This document shows, piece by piece, positions 45,674 through 57,291 of a stretch of 64,000 nucleotides of DNA (its first letter is position 1; every line of letters starts with the position of its first letter). Made by a program: the position numbers and the translations under genes. Source of the stretch: Nigrospora sphaerica (taxonomy: Eukaryota; Ascomycota; Sordariomycetes; Amphisphaeriales; Apiosporaceae); NCBI GenBank assembly GCA_018287875.1, contig JAGVVL010000022.1:4092001-4156000 (forward strand). Direction: 5' to 3'. The notes beneath the pieces were generated by a model. That model saw nothing but the letters and a program-made list of their open reading frames with translations, made no database searches and was not told where the DNA came from.

Positions 45674-47731
45674 TCAGCCGGCGAACCGGGCCGCAAAGCG
45701 CCTATCGAGGAAAAGCTGAGCAATGTCCCAGTGGCCCATGGACCGGGCGACGGAAAGCGGCGTGGCGCCAGAGCGGTGCTGGGTTTCGAAAGGCGCACCG
45801 CGGTTGAGCAGGAGCTCGACGGCGGCCTTGTGGCCGAGCTCGGCGGCGCGGTAGAGGGGCGTTTCGTCGACCTCGTTTCTGATGTTCCAGTCGGCGCCGC
45901 GCTCGAGCAACAGCCGGATCACGCCTCCGTGTCCCTTGGTCGCCGCCATCATGAGGGCCGTATTTCCATCGCCGTCGCATTGGTTGCAATTGGCGCCGCC
46001 GTCGAGCAGGATCCGGACGATCGCTTCGTGCCCGCACGTCGCAGCCACCACCAAGGGCAAGGGCGTGTGCCTGGGCGAGCCCAGGTACTCCAAGTCGACA
46101 CCCCGATCGACCAGGGCTTGCACGATGTCCGAATGGCCTCTTTCGATCGCTGGTATAAGTAGTGTTATTCTCGCCCCCCTGACACCAGGCAGCACAGCGC
46201 CTCTGTCGAGCAGTAGTTGCAAAATAGGCTCACTGCCCTCCGTGGATGCCCACTCGAGGGGCGAAAGGAAGCTGCCGGAACCCTGACTGCAGCGGTTGAA
46301 GTCGACGCCTCGAGCAAGGAGCAACCGGACGACAGCCAAGTTCCCGCAGCGCGCTGCTTCGGTCAAAGCCGTGTGGCCCTCGTCGTTGCGCACTTCTAGA
46401 ACGCAATCGGGAATGCGCCGGAGAAAGGCTTCCATCAACGCTTCGCTTCCGTGATGTGAAACAATGCTTGGGAGTACGCTGACCGCTTCGCTCATTTCGG
46501 AGTCGTGACCTCGATATAGTCCCAGGACGGCCGAGAAGCAGTAATCCCTATGACGCTCGTTTCCCATGGCAGTCAGAACCAAGCCCTCGGTGAAGGTCAA
46601 GTGTTTGCCGTGGTTGCGAATGAAGGCATCCACCATGCTAGGCTCGGAATGTTCTAAAAGCGACGCAAAGACTTCCTGGTGAAGGCCGTCCAGATTTTCC
46701 ACCAGCTCACCCACGGTTGTGTAATCGAGGTGCTTGAGGTACTTGAGATCGCAGGAGCATATATGCAACAGCACTTGTCGGGTGAGGTCGCCAATGGCCT
46801 GGGTATAGTCCACGGGGATTGCCGCGTTGGCTTCGGGACACAAGCCGAGGAGGGCGAAAATCCTGTCATGTTCTCTTGCGGCCTCGGTGTTGGAGAACTT
46901 CTTCAGGAGCGTGTACAAGTTGCGGTCTTGGTTCCACCAGGAATCTCGCCTCGATGGTCCGGGCATGACATCAAGAATTGCCTGACAGTGCGCATGTGCG
47001 TTCACCGCATTTTTGTCACACTCGCGAGCCAGGGCGGCCTCTACATCCAGAAGGGTGGGACAGGCTGCAAATATCCTGGCCGTAACAGCTTTGTGGCCAC
47101 AGTGCACGAGTGCAGCGCGGGCGTTGGCAACTTCCTGAATCACCCAAACTCGTCGAAACCAAGGACGCTTCAGAATCTCCATAAAGGTTTGCGAGAGGGC
47201 GTATAAACCCTCAGTTGAATTGTCCCTGAGCCGATACCTAGTGATTTGCCATCGGGGGTCGGTTGGCGGCCAGTCGATTCCAGGCATTTGGCTGTGTAGG
47301 TCGGCCAAAGAATCCATCAGAAGGCTGATGGGCTCCGTCAAGGGCCCTAGCCAAATGATGACTCTTTGAGCTCGTCGGTAAATCTGGTCCATCTGATGGA
47401 CCTGGTGGCCCAGCTCGCTGTGGGAGCCCTGGTCGATGCAGATGGCGTCAATCCAGAGTATGCGGTCCAGCTGCGGGTGGCGGACATCCTGCAGGACGTA
47501 CAAGAGGTTCTCGGTGACGGCGAACCTGCATCCACCGAGCTGGATTTCCGACGGGGTGCGCTCGCTGCCCCAGGTGTACGAGATGGCCTCGTAGTCAGGG
47601 ACGTACTCCTCGTCAAAGAAGGCCTCGATGAATTCGCAGTTGATTTCCGGCCCCGCACAGGCGGCTCGCAAGCGAACAAGCCGGAGCGCAGGCCGGTCGA
47701 GGTTGAGCGGGCTGTATTGGAAGACGTCCAT
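45674..47731 (-). CDS. HET-domain protein with ankyrin repeats
   Basis: Intronless, 685 residues from an ATG. The N-terminal HET domain (about residues 45-205) shows all three classic blocks: YEAISYTWG (47-55), ILWIDAICIDQ (about 90-100) and RPWFRRVWVIQEV (about 188-200). The C-terminal third (about 455-680) contains six or so ankyrin repeats, such as NDEGHTALTEAARCGNLAVVRLLL and GNTALMMAATKGHGGVIRLLLERGAD. HET domains act in fungal nonself recognition and programmed cell death; ankyrin repeats may serve as the recognition or interaction part. Full length and intact. Its neighbour on the far side is decayed F-box DNA. Confidence 0.94.
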   Translation of the reverse strand: MDVFQYSPLNLDRPALRLVRLRAACAGPEINCEFIEAFFDEEYVPDYEAISYTWGSERTPSEIQLGGCRFAVTENLLYVLQDVRHPQLDRILWIDAICIDQGSHSELGHQVHQMDQIYRRAQRVIIWLGPLTEPISLLMDSLADLHSQMPGIDWPPTDPRWQITRYRLRDNSTEGLYALSQTFMEILKRPWFRRVWVIQEVANARAALVHCGHKAVTARIFAACPTLLDVEAALARECDKNAVNAHAHCQAILDVMPGPSRRDSWWNQDRNLYTLLKKFSNTEAAREHDRIFALLGLCPEANAAIPVDYTQAIGDLTRQVLLHICSCDLKYLKHLDYTTVGELVENLDGLHQEVFASLLEHSEPSMVDAFIRNHGKHLTFTEGLVLTAMGNERHRDYCFSAVLGLYRGHDSEMSEAVSVLPSIVSHHGSEALMEAFLRRIPDCVLEVRNDEGHTALTEAARCGNLAVVRLLLARGVDFNRCSQGSGSFLSPLEWASTEGSEPILQLLLDRGAVLPGVRGARITLLIPAIERGHSDIVQALVDRGVDLEYLGSPRHTPLPLVVAATCGHEAIVRILLDGGANCNQCDGDGNTALMMAATKGHGGVIRLLLERGADWNIRNEVDETPLYRAAELGHKAAVELLLNRGAPFETQHRSGATPLSVARSMGHWDIAQLFLDRRFAARFAG

Positions 47732-50157
47732 AACGAGGCCCCTCTGGTGGTGGGCGGGTGCTTTTCCCGATGCGGCAGAGTTGGCGGGATGTGAGGCCAG
47801 CGCCTACGGAGAAGAAGTGGAGGTGGGATAGCTCACAGGATGGATGCGGATATTCCGTGAGTGAGATGAGCCCGTCATTCTGGCGTCTCGTCAAAATGTC
47901 ACGGAACGCCCTGCATCAGGCAACGAGGCAATTGTTTTACTCACAGGCGGGTAGAGGGGCTATGCTGACTAGGCACGCTAGTGTAAGTATTTAGGCTTAT
48001 TGGAAGTGGCTCTGAACATTGATTGTACCTAGGCCCGTACACCCACTGGAAACCAATCCCATGCAGTGATCGTGGGTGATAGGCCGCTCATAATGCTTCG
48101 CCCCGGACTAAGCACTTTACAGAAGCGATTCCCAAGGCTGCGCACCCCGGTGTATGCTGTGGCTGTAACATACATTACCGGCATTGGCTGGGACCTTGCA
48201 GGGCATACGTTGCGAAGCCCTACAGAAATCTATAAGCCTTTCGGAGAGCATAAGCCTTATCAAGATATACCCTTTCCATGTTAATCCTTCGGAAGGGTAC
48301 ATCCAGCCTCCCTCTCGGCCCGTAAGGGCTCCATTCAGCGCTCAAGGCCCTACGAGGCCTTAAAAGGTATCGCGAAGTACACACCGCTAGCGCACCTTCA
48401 AGAAGCTGCGTCTCTTCATCGCACCTCCCGCCGCCGCGCCGTAAGTCCTTTTTTAAAAATATTTCCAGGAGTCCATCTCTGTAGCCGTCTCCGCCCCTCA
48501 CCCATCTCCAGCACCGCCCTCGCCGCCCTCCAAGGCAGACCTCCAAGGCAGACCTCCACGGCAGAGCTCCCAACCTCCCGACCCCCTCGGCCCAAGTGTA
48601 CCCGTACTTCAACTACTCAGCTGAGCCCATCTCTACCAACATGATAATCCAATCGCCTATGACGCGGCGCCAAAGTTACACTGGCCTCCATGGAGCCTTG
48701 CAAAGTATACCTGGCAGCTTTAGGAAGAGAGTCCGTGGGCCACATCGACCCCAGGATCGAGTGACATACGGGACTCGGGCACAAAACGGCACTGTTCATG
48801 CGAGGCAGCAGGTCGCATATATATAGCATAGGTGGCCTTCGCCTTGCAGGTGCGCCACGAGCGCCAATACCTGGCAGCGCGTAGGCAGGGAGATAGGAAC
48901 CGCGGCCAGGGTCGTCTTCCGCACTCCGACAGGCGGGTGCTGCCCGAAGCGTGGCAGGGAGATGCGGTAGAGCTGGTGCATGTGCGGAAGCACATCCCGC
49001 GCGAGGCACTGGAGCCATCGGTCCACGCATCCTTGAATACTTTGAACCAGGCGCCGCCGGGGCGCTCTGCCGGGCAGCGTAGGCGGATGCTCAACAGGCG
49101 CGTAACCAGGGACACGGCGTCGTGGTAGAAGCCGCGACAAAGCGACCGAGCGTGTCTATTTCTAGATTGAGGTCCCTGTAGAGAACGAGACGGGCTTGGG
49201 CTTGCCACTTCCGGCAGACGACAAGGCTGTTGCAAAGGTTCCCGCTTGTGACTTTGCCGGCCTCGTGGCCGTGGGCATACTCGAAATTGTTATGCAAAGC
49301 TCCGACGGAAGGCTGCCGATACCGAAGGGAGACTCCATTTAAGTCGAGGGCGTCAGGAGACAACTCAACTTTGATAGCGGAAAGTCGGGAGCATAAACTC
49401 CAATCTCACAGTGGCTCGGGGTGTCGATCCTGGTTGGGTGTCCGGGGAAATTTCCAACGGCACTTGATTGTAGGTATGTACCTGGTTTACCATAAGTAGG
49501 AACTGGGTCTTCAGGCAACAGTGCTGCGTCACAAGCGATCTTCGCAAGCTTCGGCCCGAGACATTTGGTGTTGCAACGAAAGCTCTTTATCATGACTTTG
49601 AACGCTTGGCCCACAACACATTCCTTCATTGCTATTCCATTGACTTACTCCTCTTCATTCCTCCGCAGAATTTGGAAGAGCGACTCAACTCAGAACGCGG
49701 CATATGAAGATGTGATCTGAGTCTACTTGTTTCCTATTTCCCGCCTGAGTACCTAGGGAAAAATGTGAGTAGGAATGGTTTAAGTTACAAGGCGCAATAC
49801 TAGTACCTACCTAGACTTGGTCGCCCTTGAAAGATAAGTTATGGTTTACACGTCTTATTCTATTATCGCCACTAGGGAAAGCTTATATTCTTGAACCGCG
49901 CTATATCTCGTTATAGAATTGAAGAGTTTACGTACAATTTTACGTATCGTAAAAGCGGAACCTTATTTCGCGTGAAGTAATTGGGCACTATGTAGGCGAC
50001 GACATACATGATATGCGCTACCAGGTCTACAAAGTTCTGACTACGCCGATATCTATGGAGTGGCCGCATTGGATTTTCATAATACATTCTTGCATATCCA
50101 ATCATTCTGTTTTAAATCATATTGTTTATACGAATGCTATTATTCGCCTCTCCTCAC
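47732..50157. other. Gene-poor, partly AT-rich stretch around an F-box relic
   Basis: Upstream flank of the HET-ankyrin gene. From about 49700 to 50150 the DNA is AT-rich with many TA steps and no frames, as expected of RIP-decayed repeats. The only protein-like part is the F-box relic at 48790-49350. Confidence 0.5.
48790..49350 (-). pseudogene. Decayed F-box protein gene
   Basis: Protein-like stretches follow one another on the minus strand but in three different frames. Around 49140-49350 the frame reads LHNNFEYAHGHE and then LVVCRKWQAQARLVLYRDL, an F-box core and its usual tail. Near 49000-49140 the frame shifts to HDAVSLVTRLLSIRL with FKVFKDAW. Below about 49020 it shifts again to LPHMHQLYRISL and later LPTRCQVLAL, as in leucine-rich F-box proteins. 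No splice sites join these frames cleanly, so I read this as a pseudogene broken by at least two frameshifts. No proper start codon is visible. Confidence 0.5.
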
Positions 50158-51723
50158 TTATGAATGCTCCGTAAGGTTTAACTGTCCCGACTGGGAGCCA
50201 GTATCTACCATCCCCAACAGGCTGTTCTGTGGAGAGACGGCTAATGATATTCCCGACACACGCTTTGCAAGCCCCGGTATAGTAGACCCGGCCGTGTATG
50301 CGTCCTTAGCGTGCCCGTCCGGGAGCGCGAGGACCGCCTCGTGCACCTCGGCGAGCTCGCGGCTGTCCCAGATCCACTCGCGGCGGTTGATGGACTTCAG
50401 GTAGGCCAGGGCCCTCTGTATGAGCGCCGGCTCCGTCGCCCTCGACAGGAGCACCGAGAGGCCGGCAACGTAGTCGCCGTCCAGCGAGAAAGTGGGCAGT
50501 GCGGTACCCCTGGCCATCATACCATCGAGGACGGGCGTCACATCGTCAAGCCACCGCCTCCACGCATCGTCAATGGCAATGGCAAAAGACGGATCTTGGT
50601 TGGCCCCTGCCGTGCGGTCGGCATGCTCCAGCTCGACACCAACGTCCCACAGGCGGTGTTGGAGTCGCAGCCCTGTTATTTGCCGTGTTTCCTCCTCTGT
50701 CATGGTACGGTCTGAGTCAAACAAAGCAGACACCGTCGCTTCGAAGCGTATGCTCCAATGGTTAACCACGCATCGAAGAATATTATCCCAGGTAGGCGTT
50801 TCAGTTCCAAATGTCTCGTTGAGTGACATAGAACACGGACTTTCGGGAGCCGCGGAGTTGGTGTGGTAGGCCACAAGTAATTCGGCTGGGTAGTCTGGGT
50901 GGGTAGAGCATAAATCGAGAGCACGCAGTGCCGTCAAAGCCTCGTCAAGATCTTTGAATGGCTGACCCGCTGTATCCGCATCGAAATATTGGTGAAGCGT
51001 GCCGAGGACTGGCAGCAAAAACTGCACGTTATCCATGAAAGTGGCGTACATGAAGCCCAGGTGAGCAAAAGCGTCGAGGATTCGGTTCGAGGATTCTGGG
51101 TCCCGGATGCTCCGGAGTGTGGACGGGGTGAGCAAACGAAGGCCGGCGGCCAAATGCCGCTGAGACTCGTCGTACCGCCCGAGCATGCCCTCCAGAGAGA
51201 CGAGCAGGAGGCAGCAAAGCAGCACCGCTTGCATGTCCGGGGCTGCGTCATCGGACACCCGCCTCGAAAGGCTCGCAAGCGCGATGTTGTACTGTCGCAT
51301 CATGGAACGCTCTGTGGCGTCGGCCGTCGAAGAAGAGTTGCGCAGCATGAACAACTGGTGAGCGGCGCCAACCGCGGCAATCGTCTGCCGTACGAGGTCA
51401 TCCTCGTGGCCGAGGGCGAGGACACGTTGGTTCCAGAACCGTGTCGATTTGGGCCACAGATCTACCAAGCTGTCGCACGTCCATGTCTGAAAATGATGGA
51501 AAAAATAAGCATCGGCGCCGTTACCGAGAAGGCTGGGGTTGGGAGATATCGTCAAGTTGGGCTCAGCGGCCAAGGGGCAAGACCGGGGGCGGCGTCGGCG
51601 GCTCAGGCGTTTAAGAGCCAGCTCATAAGTAGCGGGCCCTGCTGAGTCCTCGCATTCCTCTTCACCCGCTGTTCTACAAGTAATTGTTAGCTCTTGGCCA
51701 AGAACAGCGCATGTTTCAACCAC
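50158..51723 (-). CDS. Fungal-specific transcription-factor-domain protein, 5' end uncertain
   Basis: An open frame of 521 codons. It has no ATG near its 5' end (it enters with a GTG codon), so at least one upstream exon is missing from this model or the gene is 5'-damaged. An acceptor-like TTGTAG at about 51675 could mark an exon start. The body fits the regulatory domain of Zn2Cys6 activators of the PF11951 type: FFHHFQTWTCDSLVDLWP, then DDLVRQTIAAVGAAHQL, then LLCCLLLVSLEGMLGRYDESQRHLAAGLRLL. A linker with SRRRRPRSCPLAAEPN-like content precedes it. No six-cysteine zinc cluster was found in the frames just upstream, although Cys-containing fragments exist near 51940-51990. It could be a regulator without a DNA-binding domain. 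Confidence 0.65.
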   Translation of the reverse strand: MVETCAVLGQELTITCRTAGEEECEDSAGPATYELALKRLSRRRRPRSCPLAAEPNLTISPNPSLLGNGADAYFFHHFQTWTCDSLVDLWPKSTRFWNQRVLALGHEDDLVRQTIAAVGAAHQLFMLRNSSSTADATERSMMRQYNIALASLSRRVSDDAAPDMQAVLLCCLLLVSLEGMLGRYDESQRHLAAGLRLLTPSTLRSIRDPESSNRILDAFAHLGFMYATFMDNVQFLLPVLGTLHQYFDADTAGQPFKDLDEALTALRALDLCSTHPDYPAELLVAYHTNSAAPESPCSMSLNETFGTETPTWDNILRCVVNHWSIRFEATVSALFDSDRTMTEEETRQITGLRLQHRLWDVGVELEHADRTAGANQDPSFAIAIDDAWRRWLDDVTPVLDGMMARGTALPTFSLDGDYVAGLSVLLSRATEPALIQRALAYLKSINRREWIWDSRELAEVHEAVLALPDGHAKDAYTAGSTIPGLAKRVSGISLAVSPQNSLLGMVDTGSQSGQLNLTEHS

Positions 51724-54085
51724 GAAACCGCTAGGAATTACGTAGATTTTGATTTCCTTACAGTGATCTGCTGCGGAAAAAGAGTCAGAGGTAGTGTTTT
51801 AAAGCCTGATTAGTTGGCATGAGGTGAACCAGGTACCGTAGTCGTCCTGTTATGAGAGAGAAGCAGGTTAAGTAGGTGCATACCAAATTGATATGGATTC
51901 GGAACGGTGAGGCGAAAGCTCCGGTGGCCCAAAAGTCCGCCTATGCACCTTTCGCAGCGGAAATAATGGCATTTCGGATGACAAGGCGCAAAGTCGGCTG
52001 GCTCGAGTAGAGGAGATGAAATGAAAGGGGGCTTGACTAGCCTAGTCTAAGAGCTGCAAACCATCTTCTAGTGGATCTCAATGCGAAAGCTCTAGACCTA
52101 CCGGAACGGAAAAATAAGCCTACCGTCAGACTACGAGGTTGGAAGTCTAAACAAAGAACCATTTCAGCGTATATTACTCCAGAGCGTACCCTATTCATAG
52201 TTTTTAATATCCAATGCTTAGTAAGGCTATTGCAGCCCCTAAGGACCAGGTATCACTCTACCAGCAGTTTATGGCATGCTGTCGTCAGCTGCCAGTATCC
52301 ACTTACGCCTTGAGACCTCTTCTTAAGATAATGCCCGCATGTTGTACTGATTAACTATACGGAGAGATAATTCATGTATCGATACTACTTCAGGTAGGTT
52401 TCTTAGCGCGTACTTGCTTTTAAGAGCAAGCCTGAGATGGACATTTCGCGTATCGTGAGTTTCTGATACGACGATCCACTTAGCAATATCTTACGTCATC
52501 CACAAGCTTGTCCAAGTAGTCTTAAGTCCCGTGAACTGCGAAGTATGATGCGTTTAGTCCTCAAATAGTTTCCCATTTAGACGGTCTGGTTTACAGGTAG
52601 CGTTTATACACCACGCAATCAATAGTATGCAGCTGTGAGGGAGCCACAGCGGCCCGTATAAGTAAGTCAAAGCTCACAACCTCATGGTATTGATGAGGCC
52701 CATGCCTTCGTTTCTCTATACGGCAGGCGAGGTCTCGAGCTCGACCGGGGACGGGCCACAGCAATTTAAGACAAACGTTGAGGTCGCGACGATAAGGGCG
52801 GTGAGCGGTAAAATAAAAGAAATCTGAAGAATAGAGCTTTTAGAATAGACTCATACCATTGGGAGGTGCTCTGAGCGCGCTGAGCTGAAAAACAGGAGAA
52901 CACCGACTGAGAGATGTATTATACGAGCAAGCAGACGTTGCTGTTCAGTGTCACTTTGCTGCATCGTATCGTTCTTGGTCTCTATTTAATAATAAATCCA
53001 ACTCCCCGTTGGGTCAGATACAAGCTTGGTGTGTTTCGAATGGACTGGTATTATCAAAGCCTGATATGGACCTCGAGCTGATACATGATCTCTTCCTGTC
53101 GCCTCAAACCTGAGGTAGCCTTCCACTCCGCCGGCCGATTGCCACCTGCTAAACACACATCACGTGCGAGATGGCTTACAGGCAGACGCGCAATTAGTAA
53201 CTACTTCCCTCTGAAGCTAAATCTATCATTGAGGAACAATCCATAGGCCTTCATTCGAGACGTATTAACTAAAGCGCGGGTTCGCTCGAAACAGACACAA
53301 ACAAGGGGACCTAGGTGCTATCTTGGCGGGTACCTTATACGGCTAGTGAATGGCTTCAAGCCCAGAAAAGGTCCTGGTGGTTTGCCGTAAAATTCCACGT
53401 GAAATTGCGGCGCGGGCCGCCCGGCAAGTGCTGAAATCCTCGACGGGGCTGGTACTGGCGTCTTTGACTGTAATAGCGTGTAATTTCGCCTAGGCTCGAA
53501 GGAACTACATGGTAGTCCATAAAGAGAGAACACAAAATATTGGACTCGGACGGAGGTGTGTGCCCGCGAAGGTGTGGCATATCAGCCCATAGTGGCGCCG
53601 ATGGTTGGGATTGCAAGCTGAGGCACTAGTAGAAATGAGCGGTCTAGAAGAATCCCTAACTTGTCGCATGATTTCGCCAGTACGTCACGACGCGCGAATG
53701 GATTCTTAGATCTTGCAGGGTATGCAGAAACTCAAATAGGGATGGCAGGGGTGACAGCGCGGCCAAGGGAGCCAAACCCGCGACTACGGGGATTTGGACA
53801 CAGGCCTAGATCTGGCTACTGACGGCGCCCGAGTCGTTACATGAATCCTTTGAAGGCAGAAGTGCAGAATGCTGACTAATTTCAACGTCTAGACCCGGCA
53901 TCAGGAGTTGGTGAAGTCACAGACACGGGTGATGTGAGCAGAGGTTGGGCTTAACGCCGTGCGGGGGAAGAGGGCCGATGTCGACTGCCGGTACCCTTTC
54001 TTGCCCTCGCCCCTGGGACTTCCAAAAGCTTGGGGTTTATTTTTGTTTTTTTTGTTTTTTCGCCACATGTGTCTGATCCTTCCGC
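51724..54085. other. AT-rich gene desert
   Basis: 2.4 kb with frequent stops in all frames and many TA steps. A frame at 52071-52313 has some protein-like bias but no recognisable domain. Best explained as RIP-decayed repeat DNA plus the promoter of the receptor-like gene; no terminal repeats could be recognised by eye. Confidence 0.45.
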
Positions 54086-55619
54086 ATGGCCGACGACGGG
54101 GGCCTCCAGACTGACACGCTGACGCCGCTCCCCGCCGACCACCGGATCGGGCTGATTGCCGCGAGCTTCTTCGGCTTCCTTTCCTTCCTCTCTACTACGG
54201 CCCTCTTCTTCCACCTCACGGCCCGGCTGGTCCGGTGGAAGCTCGCCAAGGCGCCACCGCCGCCCGCGGGGCCGCCGCCCGCCGAGGACGCGCGGAGCCT
54301 GCCACGCGACGACGCCGCCGGCGCCGACCCGCAACTCTTCTTCGCCCCGCCGCCCGTGTGCGACGAGGAGATGGGCCTCCGCCGCCGCCGCGCCCGGGGC
54401 AACACGAGCCCGAACCAGCTTCTCTTCCTCGTCTACAACCTCCTCCTCGCCGACATGCAACAGTCGCTCGCCCACATCCTCAGTGCCGCTTGGGTTAGCC
54501 AGGACGGCATCTTCGCCGGCACGCCTACGTGGGTCATCATTTCTTTGCCCCTTGTCGTCAGTCGCCCGCCCCCACCTAGAAAGCCCGTACTGATAGCGCG
54601 TCGCGTGTCCCGGGGACCCTTCTTCACCTTCACCGAAAGAGACTGACCGAAACTGCAGGTGCTGGACTCAGGGTTGGCTCATCTCCACGGGCGATCTGTC
54701 GTGCAGCGCCTTCACCGTTGGCATCGCCCTGCATACCTTCCTCTTTCTGGTCTACAACTACAAAGCTTCACAGAGGACTCTTTACGCTGTTACCTTCTTC
54801 TTGTGGATATTTGTGTACGTGGTCCCCCTCGCGGGCATCTTGCATACCGGCAATGGGCGTGGTGTGGGTGGCTTCTACGTCCGGGCAATAGCGTGGGTGA
54901 GTTCTCCCGGGACAGGAGCCGCAGTGCCGGTGACTAATCATCGTCAAAAGTGCTGGATTAACGAGAGCCTCGGAAGCTACCGTCTCTGGACGCGGTACGT
55001 TTGGTTGTTTTTCTCTTTGCTACTCACGTGCCTCGGCTACATTTTCGTGTTCTTCTACGTTAAAGGCGCCGAGCAAGGCATCTGCTGCGCCCACGGCTCT
55101 AGAATCCTGGGCCGCGTCACGGCCAGAAACGCAGGCTACCACCCGGGCTTCCTCCTATACCCCGTTATATACGTACTTTGCGCGGCCCCCCTCGCGATAT
55201 GCCGCGTGGTCACTATGTCGGGAATTGTCGTTGAGGACCATTACTTTTGTTTCGCCGCGGCTATGATGGCCTCTAACGGCTGGATGCATGTCTTGCTCTT
55301 CTCCCTGACCCGGGGCTCCATTCTCTTTTATAGCTCCCCCACCATGGTGGACATTGGCCTCGAGACTTTTTCCTTCATGCGAACCCCACGAAGACGTTTC
55401 GGAAATATGGTTTGGGTTCAAGGGGGTTTGCCGCCCGGCCGAGGCGAGACCCAGGATGACGGGGCCAGATGGAACAGACGAAAGTCCTCCACCAGCCAGT
55501 TTCTGTATTGGAAGCCACGTCGTTCGACGGGCACCGGTGAGGGAACACTGGAGATGAGGCACGATGAAATTGCCATCCAGGTGGAGACGGTGACACGGGT
55601 CGAGGTTGAATACGCATGA
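54086..55619 (+). CDS. Seven-helix receptor-like membrane protein (fungal GPCR, Git3/cAMP-receptor-like)
   Basis: Three exons (54086-54528, 54659-54896, 54951-55619) give 449 residues. The introns (130 and 54 bases) have GTGGGT and GTGAGT donors. Splicing rebuilds AGTPTCWTQGWLISTGDLSC, with Cys residues in the first extracellular loop region, and IAWCWINESLGSYRLWTRYVW in the next loop. About seven hydrophobic helices follow a short N-terminus. There is a long first cytoplasmic loop rich in Pro and Arg, and a basic C-terminal tail of about 90 residues. The loop pattern (helix 2 LVYNLLLADMQQS, then the Trp/Cys loop) matches fungal Git3- or cAMP-receptor-like GPCRs. Ligand unknown. Confidence 0.85.
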
Positions 55620-56925
55620 ATCAGGGGCCGCATGCACCCAGTAGCCGTTATAAACACTGCCCGCCTGGCCATCTTGTGCAAAGGTAGAGGTGTCTGTTAC
55701 GCCGAGTCAGTGCCAGCATAACAAGCCTCGCCCCACCTGCAGTCGACGTAGCCATGACTATCGCCCCTAGGCGCCGAAACTGTATCTTGCTGCATCACTT
55801 AGCGATAGTACGAAAGCTTGTCAGCTTAGCGACAGCAACTGGGCCAACGTATAAATAATTGTCCTTCTTCTCCGCACTTCGACTCTCTCCAGGCGCAGCA
55901 ATAGCGTGCCGGACATGAGATCAGCCCGACATGTGCCTACAGGCTAAAGAGGGCAGGCGGTATCCTAGAGGCCGAATTTGGCAAGCGCCGGATCCCGTTC
56001 TTCTGATGGCATGGCACCAAGGGGCGATACTGGCAATGGTTCCTATACAGTACTGCAGTTAACGTTGCTTAGATCCAGCACATCTTGGGCTCTCCGAAGT
56101 CTATGAGCCCCGAGGAGAATGCGAGTGAGGGGTGACTTGGTTAATATGTCTGTGGATATGCCTGGGAGGGTAAATTCGCATAAGGAAATCATTAAGAAGA
56201 CGAAGCTATAGTAGATGAAGTCATATTAGTCGGACTGAAGCTGAAATGACCCTACTGAGGTATAAATGAGGGTAGAGGGCTATAATACGAATACAACATG
56301 ATTTAAATCCGATGCTTTCTCTTAATCGATAGACCTTAGTGAATCCTTAAGTTGGCTTACAGCGACCGCCAGAAACTGCAGCGGCGACGTGGGCCATCAT
56401 GGCACCGCGTCGCTCAGCCTTCATCCCGACGTAGAACATGGCGATGCAGTTGACGATCGTCTGGCGTGATGAATAAAAATTCAGCCAGCCCAATGTATGT
56501 GGACATGGTAAAGCACCGCATTTAACTCTTATTAATAGGTTTACATACGTAATGATAAGCACATTAGTTACTACGTCGACTCATTGTAGCTACTCGCGAC
56601 GCGACAACTTCTGGCACCTCCACCACCACCGCTGTGCCTGCCACCGCGATCCAATGCCGCTCAGCGCCCACGTGGATCATACGGGGTAGCTACACCGTCG
56701 ACCGCACGAGCGTGCCAGGCGGTGACGGCGCCACGACGCCGGAGCGGTGCATTGGCTCGATCCGTGGCGAGAAGCCCTTCCCCGAAGACTCGGCGACCTC
56801 TTGAGTCAGGCCCTGCGGCCGCGGCGGGCGCATTGAGGCCTTCGAGGGCTGGCCCATAATCACGCACGCGTCCACGGCCGCCACGGGCACCCACCGCAGC
56901 CCGCGACTTCGGGCCTGACCTATTG
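55620..56925. other. Gene-poor region
   Basis: AT-rich from 55800 to 56560 with many TA steps, then GC-rich from about 56580. Short overlapping frames on the minus strand at 56347-56989 show no domain; they may be a decayed neighbour of the small gene at 56926. Confidence 0.4.
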
Positions 56926-57291
56926 TCACCAGTGCACGAAGCCCGTAACAAGCAAGGCGGCTACGGCCAAGCGCGCCAGGCTCTCCCATCTAGCTAAGCC
57001 GTGAGGACTAGCAGCACCGCTCGTGTGCAGCCCAACGATGCCCTTTTCCATGCCGTGCCGGACCAGACACGAGGCGAAGCCGTCGGCGGCGTCCTCCTCG
57101 AGCTCACACCAGTAGTGGCAGTCGTCCTCGCTGGCGCCGACGGCACGAGGGGCGCAGCACGATGCCATAGCCGCGCGCGACCCGTTGCGTCCCACGGGCA
57201 CGAAGCCGATACTGATGTTGCTCGGCAGCCCAGGTACGTTGTGAAAGGAGGGGAGAACAAATGGGTCCGGGCAGCGAAGGGCAGACGGCAT
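56926..57291 (-). CDS. Small Cys-rich protein with hydrophobic C-terminal tail
   Basis: Intronless, 121 residues, start context CCACCATGCC. The centre has a CC pair (ASCCAPRAV) followed by DDCHYWCELEEDAADGFASC, a pattern I associate with small uncharacterised fungal surface proteins. The last 17 residues (ARLAVAALLVTGFVHW region) form a hydrophobic tail, as in GPI-anchored or tail-anchored proteins. There is no N-terminal signal peptide in this model, which is odd for a GPI protein, so an upstream exon may be missing. It lies in a GC island inside AT-rich DNA. Confidence 0.55.
   Translation of the reverse strand: MPSALRCPDPFVLPSFHNVPGLPSNISIGFVPVGRNGSRAAMASCCAPRAVGASEDDCHYWCELEEDAADGFASCLVRHGMEKGIVGLHTSGAASPHGLARWESLARLAVAALLVTGFVHW

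Noticed and set aside
48030..48090. 5S-rRNA-like string around ACACCCACTGGAAA
   Set aside because: Only about 14 bases resemble fungal 5S rRNA; the rest of the gene and its internal promoter elements are not visible.
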